Assembly: GCA_900541235.1 (NCBI GenBank)
Contig: UQIW01000009.1
Span: forward strand, 23,935 to 87,934
Reading direction: 5' to 3'
Length of the DNA: 64,000 nt
Source of the DNA: an uncultured Collinsella sp.
GTDB lineage: Bacteria; Actinomycetota; Coriobacteriia; Coriobacteriales; Coriobacteriaceae
The position numbers and the translations under genes are program-made. Position 1 is the first letter of the stretch. The number at the start of each line of letters is the position of its first letter. Under the pieces are notes generated by a model, which had not been told where the DNA came from, did not search any database, and saw nothing but the letters and a program-made list of their open reading frames with translations. Shown one piece after another: positions 8,814 to 20,268 of the stretch.

Positions 8814-10654
8814 TGACCGATCTTGCATCCACCACACCACAATCGCTCGGTCGCGATCCCATGGTCGGCCTGCGCCTGGCGCGTGTCGACGGGTTTGAGC
8901 CGGCCATTGCGCTCGGTCAGGACGAACTGCCTGCCTATCTGCGTCGTTTTACGATGCTGTTTGCCGACGATGCCACCATGCGCCGTGGCGGTATCGGCCG
9001 CGTGACGCGTGCCGTCAACGCCCAAGGCGAGGCCGTGGCACTCAAGCAGCTCATCTTGCCGGCGCGCGATGAGTTCGACGACGATACCGCTCACGAGACG
9101 CTGGTCGCCAAGTTCAAGGCGGCGTTTCGCGAGGAATACGAATGCCATCGCGCCCTTTCGGGCCTTAAGGGCTTTCCCCGCCTCTATGGCTGGGGCGAGG
9201 TCGACGGTGTGCCTGCAATTGTCATGGAATGGGTCGAGGGCGAGACGCTTGCCCGCTTGCGTTCGCGACTTGCCGTGGACGATGCCGGACGCCTGTCGCC
9301 GCTTGTGGCGGCGCGTCTGGGTCGCGACCTGTTCGATCTGCTCTGCCGTATGAGCCTGGTGGGCGAGGGCTTTGTCCATCGCGATATCTCGCCCGCTAAT
9401 ATTATGGTGCGCACGGCGCGTCTACCGCTTGACCGGCAGCTTGCCGAGGGCACCTTTGACCTGTGCCTGATCGACTTTGGCTCGTCGCTGGCGCTTGAGC
9501 CTGCGTCGGCCGTGGCCGGTACCGGCGGCAAGGCATCCTTTACCGAGCGCTATGCCACGCTGCGTCGCGCGACGGTTGCCTATGCCCCGCCCGAGATGCT
9601 CACCGACGATATTCCCGACCTGCGCGCTTTGCGTATGTCGCCGGCGATTGACGTCTATGCCGCGGCAAGCACGGTTTACGAGCTCATTGCCGGCGTCGCG
9701 CCATACGAAGCCGCGCCGAGCACTTCGGGCACCTCGGGTTCGCGCAAAAAGACGCGCGGCATCGCGAGCCCCTACCGTCTTAAGATGGACACGCGGCCCG
9801 ACTATCCCATTGGTGCCCATGCGCCCGGTTGTGATTTGACTCAGCTGCTTCGTCGTGAGCCCGATGTGGCGCTCGCCGCGGCCGAGCAGGCCCAGCAGCT
9901 AGGGCTTGAGCCGGATTCCGAAGAGCTACGCGATGCGCTGGCGTTTGTCGATGCCCAGCTGTTCGACGTGGTGATGGCCTGTCTGTCCAGCCATCAAAAA
10001 GATCGTCCCGAGCCGGCGGCGGTCGAGGCGGCGCTCTCGGCGTTTTGTGACCACTATGCGCAAAATGTCGGTCGTTCGCTCCGCGGCGAGCCGCTCACGC
10101 CGTGCCCCATGGATGCGTCTGGCCGCACGGTTCGTCGCGCGGCGATGATCGGTGCGGCGGTCGTTTGCAGTGTGGTTTGGGCTGTGGTCGTGGTTTCGGC
10201 CGCGCTGCTGGCGTCGGGCGCTCGCGTGACGGCGATTTTGGGATCGCTCGTGTGGTCTGGGTCGCTACCGGGTATTATTGCCGCACTGGCTTTGGCGCTG
10301 CCAGGCATAGCCGGCGTTGCCACGGGGGCACTTGCGCGCAATCGGCGCTCGGGGTTCCTGCAGGGTGTGCTTGCGCTTTCTGCCTGCGAGGTTCCGGTGC
10401 TGGTTGTGGCTGCATGTAGCGTATTTTCCCAACGCGCCGTGATGGGCGGCCTTGTTGCCGCTCTGGTTGCAACCTATACACTTACGTGGTTTTTGCTTGC
10501 GATGGGCTTTGCCTTTGAACTTCCCGTTTCGGCACCGCGACGCACAAAAGCCCAGATGGCGACTCCGCTTGCCGGTGGAGCCGCAGCTGCCCGTACTTTT
10601 GGCGGACCTGTCGAAGTATCGTCCGATTCTATTTCTACGACCAAGGAGGCCTAG
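8810..10654 (+). CDS. membrane Ser/Thr protein kinase
   Basis: A 614-residue Hanks-type kinase. Catalytic elements: VALKQL (ATP-binding lysine, ~75), glutamate helix around EEYECHRAL, HRDISPANI (catalytic loop, ~195), IDFGSS (metal-binding DFG, ~225) and YAPPEML (APE, ~265). The glycine loop is RGGIGRV, a shortened form. After the kinase fold (to ~430) there are four membrane helices (about 448-480, 490-510, 520-545, 550-570), so the kinase is cytoplasmic and anchored at its C-terminus without an outside PASTA domain. ATGATG at 8810/8813 overlaps the preceding stop; either may be used. The FHA protein follows after three bases, an obvious phospho-threonine reader. Confidence 0.9.
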   Translation: MMTDLASTTPQSLGRDPMVGLRLARVDGFEPAIALGQDELPAYLRRFTMLFADDATMRRGGIGRVTRAVNAQGEAVALKQLILPARDEFDDDTAHETLVAKFKAAFREEYECHRALSGLKGFPRLYGWGEVDGVPAIVMEWVEGETLARLRSRLAVDDAGRLSPLVAARLGRDLFDLLCRMSLVGEGFVHRDISPANIMVRTARLPLDRQLAEGTFDLCLIDFGSSLALEPASAVAGTGGKASFTERYATLRRATVAYAPPEMLTDDIPDLRALRMSPAIDVYAAASTVYELIAGVAPYEAAPSTSGTSGSRKKTRGIASPYRLKMDTRPDYPIGAHAPGCDLTQLLRREPDVALAAAEQAQQLGLEPDSEELRDALAFVDAQLFDVVMACLSSHQKDRPEPAAVEAALSAFCDHYAQNVGRSLRGEPLTPCPMDASGRTVRRAAMIGAAVVCSVVWAVVVVSAALLASGARVTAILGSLVWSGSLPGIIAALALALPGIAGVATGALARNRRSGFLQGVLALSACEVPVLVVAACSVFSQRAVMGGLVAALVATYTLTWFLLAMGFAFELPVSAPRRTKAQMATPLAGGAAAARTFGGPVEVSSDSISTTKEA

Positions 10655-10657
10655 GTC

Positions 10658-11596
10658 ATGGCATCTCAAGTTGAGCTCACCCCATGCGGGGCCATGTTTG
10701 ACATCTTTAAGCGCGCAGCGCATCTGAGCCATATCGAGCTGTGCGGCTTGGTGCTTTCGTCCCGTCCGCTTGCTGACGGCCGCAGCCCGCAGAGCCGGGC
10801 CGCCGATCGCTCTTGGGTTTCCCGCTTTATCGTTCGCGCGCCGGTCGGCACGCTTCAGCAGCGCTACTTTGCCGAATACGGTACCTCGGCTGCGCGTATT
10901 ATGTCGCAACTGGCCCTGCGCCAGCGAAATCCCATGGACTCCACGGCTGTGATCAATATGGTGTGCGGTCCTGCAGGTGAACCGATGATACGCGCGCTCG
11001 AAGAGTGTCACCAGGACACGAATCTCTATCGCAACGCGCTCGATCGCCTGTCCCAGGCGGCGGAACTCATGCCCGCCGAGCGCGCCGAGGCCGTGCTGGT
11101 GCTGTTTGTCGCCGTCGGTTGTTCGGCGGATGTGCGGTCCTCGGTGAACTATGCCATCGACTACGCGCACGCGACCTGTGGCGGAGGCACCTCCACGCCG
11201 CGTTCGCTTGGCATGTCGATGACCGCGGGCGAACGCGAACCCGCCCCGGCGCACCCCTTGGGCTTGCTGCGCGTACAAAACAGTTTTGTCGTGAGCGCCC
11301 CGCGCTGGATTCAGCCGAGTGAGCAGGGTGTTGAGATTGGCGCGCTGGCCACTGGTGAGGGCGATATTACCGACGTCGGCGACGATGTCTCGGCCCGCCA
11401 TGCCCATATCTGGTGCGATGCTCAAAATATCTGGCACGTCGAGGACTTGTCGTCCACCAACGGAACCGTGGTGGTAAACGGGGCCACGCGCGTCTGCATT
11501 CAGGTCGAGCCCGGCCGTTCCGCCCAACTCAATCCCGGAGACGAGCTTAAGCTCGGCGAATCCACTACCTACGCCATCCTCTTCGGCGCCCTCTAG
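10658..11596 (+). CDS. FHA-domain protein partnered with the upstream kinase
   Basis: A 312-residue soluble protein. The C-terminal ~90 residues form an FHA domain that binds phosphothreonine: DDVSARHAHI (conserved S-R-H) and EDLSSTNGTVVVNG (conserved S/T-N-G). The first ~200 residues are helical with no recognised motif. AAGGAGG lies ~7 bases before ATG 10658, only three bases after the kinase stop, so secreted protein, kinase and reader form one operon. The likely job is to dock on the phosphorylated kinase or a kinase target; the output is unknown. The stop codon touches a palindromic repeat. Confidence 0.85.
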   Translation: MASQVELTPCGAMFDIFKRAAHLSHIELCGLVLSSRPLADGRSPQSRAADRSWVSRFIVRAPVGTLQQRYFAEYGTSAARIMSQLALRQRNPMDSTAVINMVCGPAGEPMIRALEECHQDTNLYRNALDRLSQAAELMPAERAEAVLVLFVAVGCSADVRSSVNYAIDYAHATCGGGTSTPRSLGMSMTAGEREPAPAHPLGLLRVQNSFVVSAPRWIQPSEQGVEIGALATGEGDITDVGDDVSARHAHIWCDAQNIWHVEDLSSTNGTVVVNGATRVCIQVEPGRSAQLNPGDELKLGESTTYAILFGAL

Positions 11597-11628
11597 CCGG
11601 CAGTTAGGGACGTTCCTTTTCTGCCGGC
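11596..11628. repeat. palindromic REP-like element at the end of the FHA gene
   Basis: Perfect 8-bp arms GCCGGCAG (11596-11603) and CTGCCGGC (11621-11628) enclose the core TTAGGGACGTTCCTTTT. The first base is the last base of the FHA stop codon. The core recurs with different arms at 59531-59561 and, as a half element, next to the insertion sequence at 23233-23252. A second GGGGACACTCCTT follows at 11633. Confidence 0.6.
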
Positions 11629-11760
11629 ACTTGGGGACACTCCTTGGCGCGCCAGGGCCGGCCGCCCAGGGATGGAGGGGCCATTTTGGCCCTTGGCGGT
11701 CACCCAAGGTAAACCTTTACCGCCCGCCTATATTTGCCGAAATTACACTTGACGGCGGGG

Positions 11761-12046
11761 TACAATAAACCCGCATGCGGATTTCCGTTGCGGGCGCTCC
11801 CATCGCCGGGGCGTGCCCGGGAGCATCCGGCATGCGGCCTTTGCGGCGCTCGGTCATGTGCAAGACGGGCGGTCGGGTCTGTGGGGCGTATCAGCTGCCC
11901 CTCGCCTCGGCATGTCTTCTCTCCACGCCATGTACCTGCTGCTGAGCCTGCCTGCCAGATGATTGGAAGCAACAGCGTAAATCCCATCACGCCAACATCC
12001 CGGCGATCGCCGGGGCCTGTATACCTATATGAGAGGAGAGGGGTAT
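11761..12046 (+). promoter_or_regulatory. long structured 5' leader of nifJ
   Basis: TACAAT at 11761-11766 is a good -10, although no -35 lies at normal spacing (TTGACG at 11749 is too close). Straight after the predicted start comes a nested hairpin: GCATGCGGAT (11773-11782) with ATCCGGCATGC (11825-11835), enclosing GCTCCC (11796-11801) with GGGAGC (11819-11824). Further on there is GGGGC/GCCCC, a perfect 16-base palindrome CCCGGCGATCGCCGGG (11999-12014), and TATACC (12020-12025) pairing with GGTATA (12042-12047), which puts the ribosome binding site in a loop and the start codon in the stem. No known riboswitch consensus was recognised. Confidence 0.5.
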
Positions 12047-15586
<3,540 letters not shown>

Positions 15587-15596
15587 GTCTCCCACC

Positions 15597-15721
15597 GCAG
15601 GATCTGAGGGCTGACCTTCGCGGACGTCCTCGGACATGAAAGAACCCCCGCTGCGCATTACGTGCGGCGGGGGTTCTTTCGTCCTGCGGAGTGTCCGCGA
15701 AGGTCAGCCCTCAGATCCTGC
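15597..15721. repeat. 29-bp perfect inverted repeat enclosing a terminator hairpin, after nifJ
   Basis: Arms at 15597-15625 and 15693-15721 are perfect reverse complements over 29 bp. Inside, a second perfect 14-bp stem (15638-15651 with 15667-15680, ACCCCCGC/GCGGGGGT core, ending TTCTTTC) looks like a bidirectional terminator. A further 11-bp inverted repeat (15726-15736 with 15755-15765) and a small one near 15795-15815 follow. The whole can fold into a long nested cruciform or a very stable 3' end on the nifJ transcript. Confidence 0.8.
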
Positions 15722-16241
15722 TACGACTACGTCCTTGGATTGTGTGGGCGGATGAAGGACGTAGTTGGTCGGGTATTCCGTCCCCTTCGCTGTTTCGCGG
15801 CTTTGCCGCGAAACCTCGCGCCACTTTGGGGATGGATGGGGGACTTGGCCGTTGCCGCTTTTTCGGAGCTCTTCTTTATTCCTTTTGTTGGATGAAAAGC
15901 TCCTTGTTTTTGCAGGGGTGCATACTCGACTTATATGTGCATAGAATCTCGTATAGTGCGAGTAAGATATTGCGCTGTCCGTTTTGTGTTTAGCAAAGAT
16001 ATAGTTTGCATAATCTGGTCTAATCCCTGCTCTATTTAAATAAAGTTGCACGTAAATGGCGTAGATATGCCTGAACTGGGCTTCTTTACGCTGAGCGGGT
16101 AAAATCGACCGTTCGCCGCTTAGGTATTTTCAAAATGAATAAAATGAGCGATAAAGAGAATATAAACCTTAATAAACTCGCGTATCGCACGGACGCGGGT
16201 TATTAATGGGTTGTAGGCCTTTTACAGAAAGGATTCCAGCA
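15722..16241. other. long intergenic region before arcC, AT-rich in its second half
   Basis: About 520 bases with no convincing gene. The first part carries small inverted repeats (15726-15765 and around 15795-15815). From about 15895 the sequence turns AT-rich, unlike its surroundings, and probably holds the arcC promoter; the TTTGCATAAT stretch near 16006 and AATATAAAC near 16160 are -10-like. A 23-codon open frame, 16135-16206, ends 35 bases before arcC but lacks a clear ribosome binding site. Confidence 0.35.
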
Positions 16242-17204
16242 ATGTCTAAGCCTCTTGGCAAGCCCGATCGTATTGTCGTCGCCCTTGGCGGCAACGCCCT
16301 CGGCAACAACCCCGTCGAGCAGATCGAGGCCGTGAGCAACACCGCCCACGCTCTCCTTGGTCTTATCGAGCAGGGCAACGAGATCATCATCACCCACGGC
16401 AACGGCCCGCAGGTCGGCATGATCCAGAACGCCTTCGCTGCTGCCCACGATGCCATCGGCACCCCCGAGATGCCGCTGCCCGAGTGCGGCGCCATGTCCC
16501 AGGGCTACATCGGCTACCACCTGCAGCAGGGCATCGGCCGCGAGATGCACAAGCGCTATAAGCGTTGGCACGCCGCCACCGTCGTCACCCAGATCGAGTG
16601 CGATCCCGACGATCCCGCGTTCAAGAACCCGACCAAGCCGATCGGCCCCTTCTACACCGAGGAGCAGGCCAAGGAGTTCATGGCCGAGGATCCCTCCAAG
16701 GTCTTCGTCGAGGATTCCGGCCGCGGCTGGCGTCGCGTCGTCGCCTCCCCCGATCCCAAGAAGATCGTCGAGGCTGACTCCATCCTCAACCTGCTCGACA
16801 ACGAGTTCATCGTCATCGCCTGCGGTGGCGGCGGCATCCCCGTCGTCCGCGACTACGAGAACAAGGGCTGCTACAAGGGCATTCCCGCCGTCATCGACAA
16901 GGACCTGGGCGGCGAGCTGCTGGCCGAGGACTGCGACGCCGACGTTCTGTTCCTGCTGACCGCCGTCGAGCATGTCGCCATCAACTTTGGCAAGCCCAAC
17001 CAGGAGGAGCTCGAGGACCTCACCGCCGACGAGGCCGAGCGCCTGGCCGACGAGGGTCAGTTCGGCAAGGGTTCCATGGAGCCCAAGGTCCGCGCTGCCA
17101 TCAAGTTCGCCCGTTCCCGCAAGGGCCGCACCTGCATCATCGGTGCTCTGGACAAGGCCGCCGAGACCATGGCCGGTCTCTCCGGTACCCGCATCCACGA
17201 GTAG
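16242..17204 (+). CDS. arcC: carbamate kinase
   Basis: A 320-residue amino-acid-kinase-family enzyme that makes ATP and carbamate from carbamoyl phosphate and ADP. Recognisable blocks: VVALGGNALG at the N-terminus, ITHGNGPQVGMIQ, the PF-lid region with KPIGPFYTEEQA, VIACGGGGIPVV, VIDKDLGGELLAED and the C-terminal GSMEPKVRAAIKF. The start at 16242 follows AGAAAGGA. Length is normal. No arginine deiminase or ornithine/agmatine carbamoyltransferase gene is adjacent, so the source of carbamoyl phosphate lies elsewhere. Codon use is strongly biased. Confidence 0.97.
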   Translation: MSKPLGKPDRIVVALGGNALGNNPVEQIEAVSNTAHALLGLIEQGNEIIITHGNGPQVGMIQNAFAAAHDAIGTPEMPLPECGAMSQGYIGYHLQQGIGREMHKRYKRWHAATVVTQIECDPDDPAFKNPTKPIGPFYTEEQAKEFMAEDPSKVFVEDSGRGWRRVVASPDPKKIVEADSILNLLDNEFIVIACGGGGIPVVRDYENKGCYKGIPAVIDKDLGGELLAEDCDADVLFLLTAVEHVAINFGKPNQEELEDLTADEAERLADEGQFGKGSMEPKVRAAIKFARSRKGRTCIIGALDKAAETMAGLSGTRIHE

Positions 17205-17270
17205 TCTCTACTCTGTTGCCTCTCTCGTGGGCGCCAGGCAAAGCGCCCACAGACTAGCCTCTCTTCATGA

Positions 17271-17302
17271 GCCCCGCAGTCCGCTCCGACTGCGGGGCTT
17301 TT
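17271..17302 (+). terminator. intrinsic terminator of arcC
   Basis: Perfect 11-bp stem GCCCCGCAGTC (17271-17281) with GACTGCGGGGC (17288-17298), loop of six, then TTTT. The bases directly after it (GCTATTTACCTAGTCCCCGATG) are the same as those after the terminator at 23091, so terminator tail and repeat appear to be duplicated together. Confidence 0.85.
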
Positions 17303-17412
17303 GCTATTTACCTAGTCCCCGATGGGTGGGTAGTCATTGGGGACGTTCTTAAACGACTAGTCAAACAAGAACGTCCTCAATGACTACTAATTTAAATCTG
17401 TCCCCAATGACT
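17303..17412. repeat. intergenic repeat copy with a 21-bp inverted repeat
   Basis: Begins with GCTATTTACCTAGTCCCCGATG and contains arms at 17330-17350 and 17367-17387 that match over 21 bp with one mismatch, then CTGTCCCCAATGACTGCGGA. The same unit lies at 23125-23222 and a partial one at 25047-25098. The rest of the gap to 17577 holds the promoter of the PRD regulator (TTAGACTAGA near 17548). Confidence 0.75.
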
Positions 17413-17577
17413 GCGGAAAGCGCATCTCACACCGACGCATTGCTTTCGGGCCCTCTCTCCGTGCTCCCTATAAGTTCAGCTGGACTCCCCGCAACCTGTT
17501 CCGCGTTGGCGGAACGAGCGCGACGTGGAGTGTCATTCTTTACCGCGTTAGACTAGACGCAGGGAAAGGAGGAGGAC

Positions 17578-19473
17578 ATGGATGCTCGCGTTAAGCAGCT
17601 TGTAAATATGATCGAGGACGATCAGCCTGTCGCTGTCGCGGTGCTTGCCAAGCGTCTCGAGGTAAGCGAGCGCGCCGTGAGAAACTATATCCATCGCGCA
17701 AACGACAAGCTTGCGGGGGTTGCACGCATCGTTGGCAGCAAAGGGCAATATCGTATCGATGTTGCACATGCAGATGAGCTTGCTCGCTTGCTAGACGGTG
17801 CGGCTCTGGCCCATCCGGGCATTCCTGATACGCGCGACGGCCGTGTGTCCTTCCTTCTTAACGACCTCCTAATGCGGTCCCAGTGGGTGACGATTGAGGA
17901 GTATGCGGATTTACTCTACGTTTCGGCGCGGACTCTGTCCAATGACATGCGTCTGGTAGAGCAGAAACTCGCCCAATTTGACTTAACGCTTGAAAAGCGC
18001 CCACGCTACGGAATCCGCGTTGCGGGCGGGGAGTCGCAACGGCGCCTGTGCCTGGCCTCGCTGGTGAGGCCCGTGTTGCCCGACACCGACGATGCAAAGC
18101 TCGCCGAGCACCTGCGGGCCATCGCCGCATGTGTGGACGATGCCCTGACGGCCTCGCCCGTCACGGTGAGCTCGCTGGCATCCCGCAATCTCATCATGCA
18201 TCTTTACATCGCTCTTGGCCGCATCGAGCAGGGCTGCTATGTCCCAGCTGCAGAATCGGACGTTCAAAAACTGGAGGGAACGCGCGAATACGCCGCGGCT
18301 TTCCAGATTGCCGCAAACATCAAGGATGCCCTGGGCGTGAGCATGCCCCGAGAAGAGGTTGCCTTTATCGCAATCCATTTGCTCGGCAGGGGCACGGGCG
18401 TGCCCGAGAAGGGCTCTGCCGTTATCTCGGACGAGATGTGGGAGATTGCTTCCGAGATGGTACGTGCGGTCAACGATGAGTTTAGGTTTGACTTTAGCAG
18501 CGATCTTGAACTTCGCATGAACCTTGCTCGGCATATTGGCCCTCTGGGTTATCGCCTTGAATATCACATGCATATGGATAACCCCATGCTGCCCGATATC
18601 AAGACGAGGTTTCCGTTGGCCTATTCGATGGCGGCCGGCACCTCGCAGGTACTCGAGCGTCATTTTGGCAGCCAGCCCTCTGATGAGGAGCTCGGCTACA
18701 TCGCCATGGCATTTGCCCTGGCCCTCGAGCAGCAAGCCGACCAGCCGCGTCGCAAACGCATCCTGATCGTGTGCGCCTCGGGAGCGGGAAGCGCCCGTAT
18801 GCTCGAGCACCAGTACCGCAAGCAGTTTGGTATGTATATCGAGTCGATTGAGACATGCGACGTCGCCCGCGTGGGAACGCTCGACTTTTCGCACATCGAC
18901 TACGTGTTCACAACGGTGCCGCTCAACGTCAAGTTGCCTGTGCCCGTCCGCGAGGTCGATTTCTTCTTGGAGACGAGCGATGTCAACGCTATCCGCAAGG
19001 TGCTGAGTGATGACGCTGCGCAATCGGACTCCCTGAGCGCTTTCTTTAGCCGTGCCCTGTTCTTCAACCGCGTTGAGGCGTCGTCGAAGCAGGCCGTTCT
19101 CCGATATCTCTCCGAGCGCGCCGTCGAGAGCGGCCGTGTCGATGCCCAGTTTGCCCAAGAGGTTGCCGAGCGCGAGAGCGCGAGTGCCACCTCGTTTGGC
19201 AATGGGGTGGCCATGCCCCATGGGATGCATCCTTTGAGCGCCGAGGCCTTTGTTACCGTGGGCCTGCTCGAACATCCCATTCTTTGGGACGAATACGGCC
19301 ATGAGGTCGATATCGTCTTTATGGTGTCGTTTGCCCGGTCGGGCGGCGATGAGGCGCGGATCTTGAGCTCGCTGCTCGCTGAGATCTTTATGGACCGCCA
19401 GGGGGTCGAGCGCTTACGCGAGCGCCGGTCCTGGCATGAGCTGATGGCGCTTGTGCAAGCGCATACGGCTTAA
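17578..19473 (+). CDS. PRD-containing PTS transcription regulator (LicR/MtlR type)
   Basis: A 631-residue activator or antiterminator whose activity is set by PTS phosphorylation. In order: two helix-turn-helix domains (about 1-60 and 85-145), two PRD domains (about 170-280 and 290-395, with regulatory histidines in IMHLYIALG, IAIHLLG and YHMHMDNP), an EIIB-like domain (RILIVCASGAGSARML, about 397-480, phosphorylatable Cys) and an EIIA-like domain at the end (FGNGVAMPHGMHPL, active His). This is the LicR/MtlR plan with DNA-binding HTH rather than the RNA-binding CAT domain. AAAGGAGGAGG precedes ATG 17578. It directly precedes the beta-glucoside PTS genes, which it presumably controls. Confidence 0.93.
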   Translation: MDARVKQLVNMIEDDQPVAVAVLAKRLEVSERAVRNYIHRANDKLAGVARIVGSKGQYRIDVAHADELARLLDGAALAHPGIPDTRDGRVSFLLNDLLMRSQWVTIEEYADLLYVSARTLSNDMRLVEQKLAQFDLTLEKRPRYGIRVAGGESQRRLCLASLVRPVLPDTDDAKLAEHLRAIAACVDDALTASPVTVSSLASRNLIMHLYIALGRIEQGCYVPAAESDVQKLEGTREYAAAFQIAANIKDALGVSMPREEVAFIAIHLLGRGTGVPEKGSAVISDEMWEIASEMVRAVNDEFRFDFSSDLELRMNLARHIGPLGYRLEYHMHMDNPMLPDIKTRFPLAYSMAAGTSQVLERHFGSQPSDEELGYIAMAFALALEQQADQPRRKRILIVCASGAGSARMLEHQYRKQFGMYIESIETCDVARVGTLDFSHIDYVFTTVPLNVKLPVPVREVDFFLETSDVNAIRKVLSDDAAQSDSLSAFFSRALFFNRVEASSKQAVLRYLSERAVESGRVDAQFAQEVAERESASATSFGNGVAMPHGMHPLSAEAFVTVGLLEHPILWDEYGHEVDIVFMVSFARSGGDEARILSSLLAEIFMDRQGVERLRERRSWHELMALVQAHTA

Positions 19474-19592
19474 GACTTCTTTTGTCGATGACCCTGTCAG
19501 TCTACCTGCAATAAACCTCGAGGATTGCGGGCGGGAGATAGGTGTTTCGAATATTCAAGTACAAACCAGACATCACGGGAGAGGAGACCGTT

Positions 19593-19919
19593 ATGGACGA
19601 TCAGGGAACCGAGATGGTTTCGTTTCAGCTGGTCGCTGCAGCGGGAGAGGCACGCAGCCTTGCCTTCGAAGCCCTTGAAAAGGCAAAGGCGGGGGATTTT
19701 GACGCTGCCGCCAAACTCATGAAGCAGTCAAAGGATGCGGGAATCAAGGCTCACCACATCCAAACGCAGCTGCTTTCGACCGAGGCGGCGGGCGAGCATC
19801 TGTCGGTGGATGTGTTGCTGGTCCATGCTCAGGACCACCTCATGTGCTCCATGCTTGCTCAGGAGCTCGTGCAGGAGCTGATCTGCCTGTATGAGCGCAC
19901 TGCAGCCAAGAACGCCTAA
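19593..19919 (+). CDS. PTS lactose/cellobiose-family EIIA
   Basis: A 108-residue helical EIIA that receives phosphate from HPr and hands it to EIIB. The active histidine is in VLLVHAQDHLM at residue 78, the same position as in classical lactose EIIA, with the conserved Asp three residues on; KAHHIQTQLLSTEA is the other family block. ATG 19593 is chosen from GGAGAGGAGACC just upstream; earlier in-frame starts lack one. It is followed by EIIB and EIIC in the same order and strand. Confidence 0.95.
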   Translation: MDDQGTEMVSFQLVAAAGEARSLAFEALEKAKAGDFDAAAKLMKQSKDAGIKAHHIQTQLLSTEAAGEHLSVDVLLVHAQDHLMCSMLAQELVQELICLYERTAAKNA

Positions 19920-19965
19920 CGGCGTGCGGCGACTATCCAACCAATCAATGCGAAGGGAATCCCTT

Positions 19966-20259
19966 ATGAAGATCCTTCTTGTTTGCGCAGCTGGCCTGTC
20001 TACAAGCATTCTGATGAAGAAACTCGAGAAATACGCGGAGCAAAACGGCATCGAGCTCGATATCGATGCGGTGGGTATCGGCGAGTATCAGGAGACCTGT
20101 GCCGATTATGACGTGCTGCTCTTGGGGCCGCAGGTGTCCTACCAGCTCAACACCGTCAAGCAGGGGAGCGGTAAGCCGACCGCGGTCATCCCCGCACAGG
20201 ACTACGGCATGGGCAACGCCGCCAACGTGCTGGCACTCGCCCAGTCGCTGTTGGGCTAG
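19966..20259 (+). CDS. PTS lactose/cellobiose-family EIIB
   Basis: A 97-residue EIIB with the phosphorylated cysteine in MKILLVCAAGLSTS (Cys7) and the typical DVLLLGPQVSYQL block. It accepts phosphate from the upstream EIIA and passes it to the sugar during EIIC transport. AAGGGAATCCC lies before ATG 19966. Ten bases separate it from EIIC. Confidence 0.95.
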   Translation: MKILLVCAAGLSTSILMKKLEKYAEQNGIELDIDAVGIGEYQETCADYDVLLLGPQVSYQLNTVKQGSGKPTAVIPAQDYGMGNAANVLALAQSLLG

Positions 20260-20268
20260 GAGGCGACC

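Noticed and set aside
11761..12046. TPP, FMN or other known riboswitch in the nifJ leader
   Set aside because: None of the consensus cores I know is present; recorded only as a structured leader.
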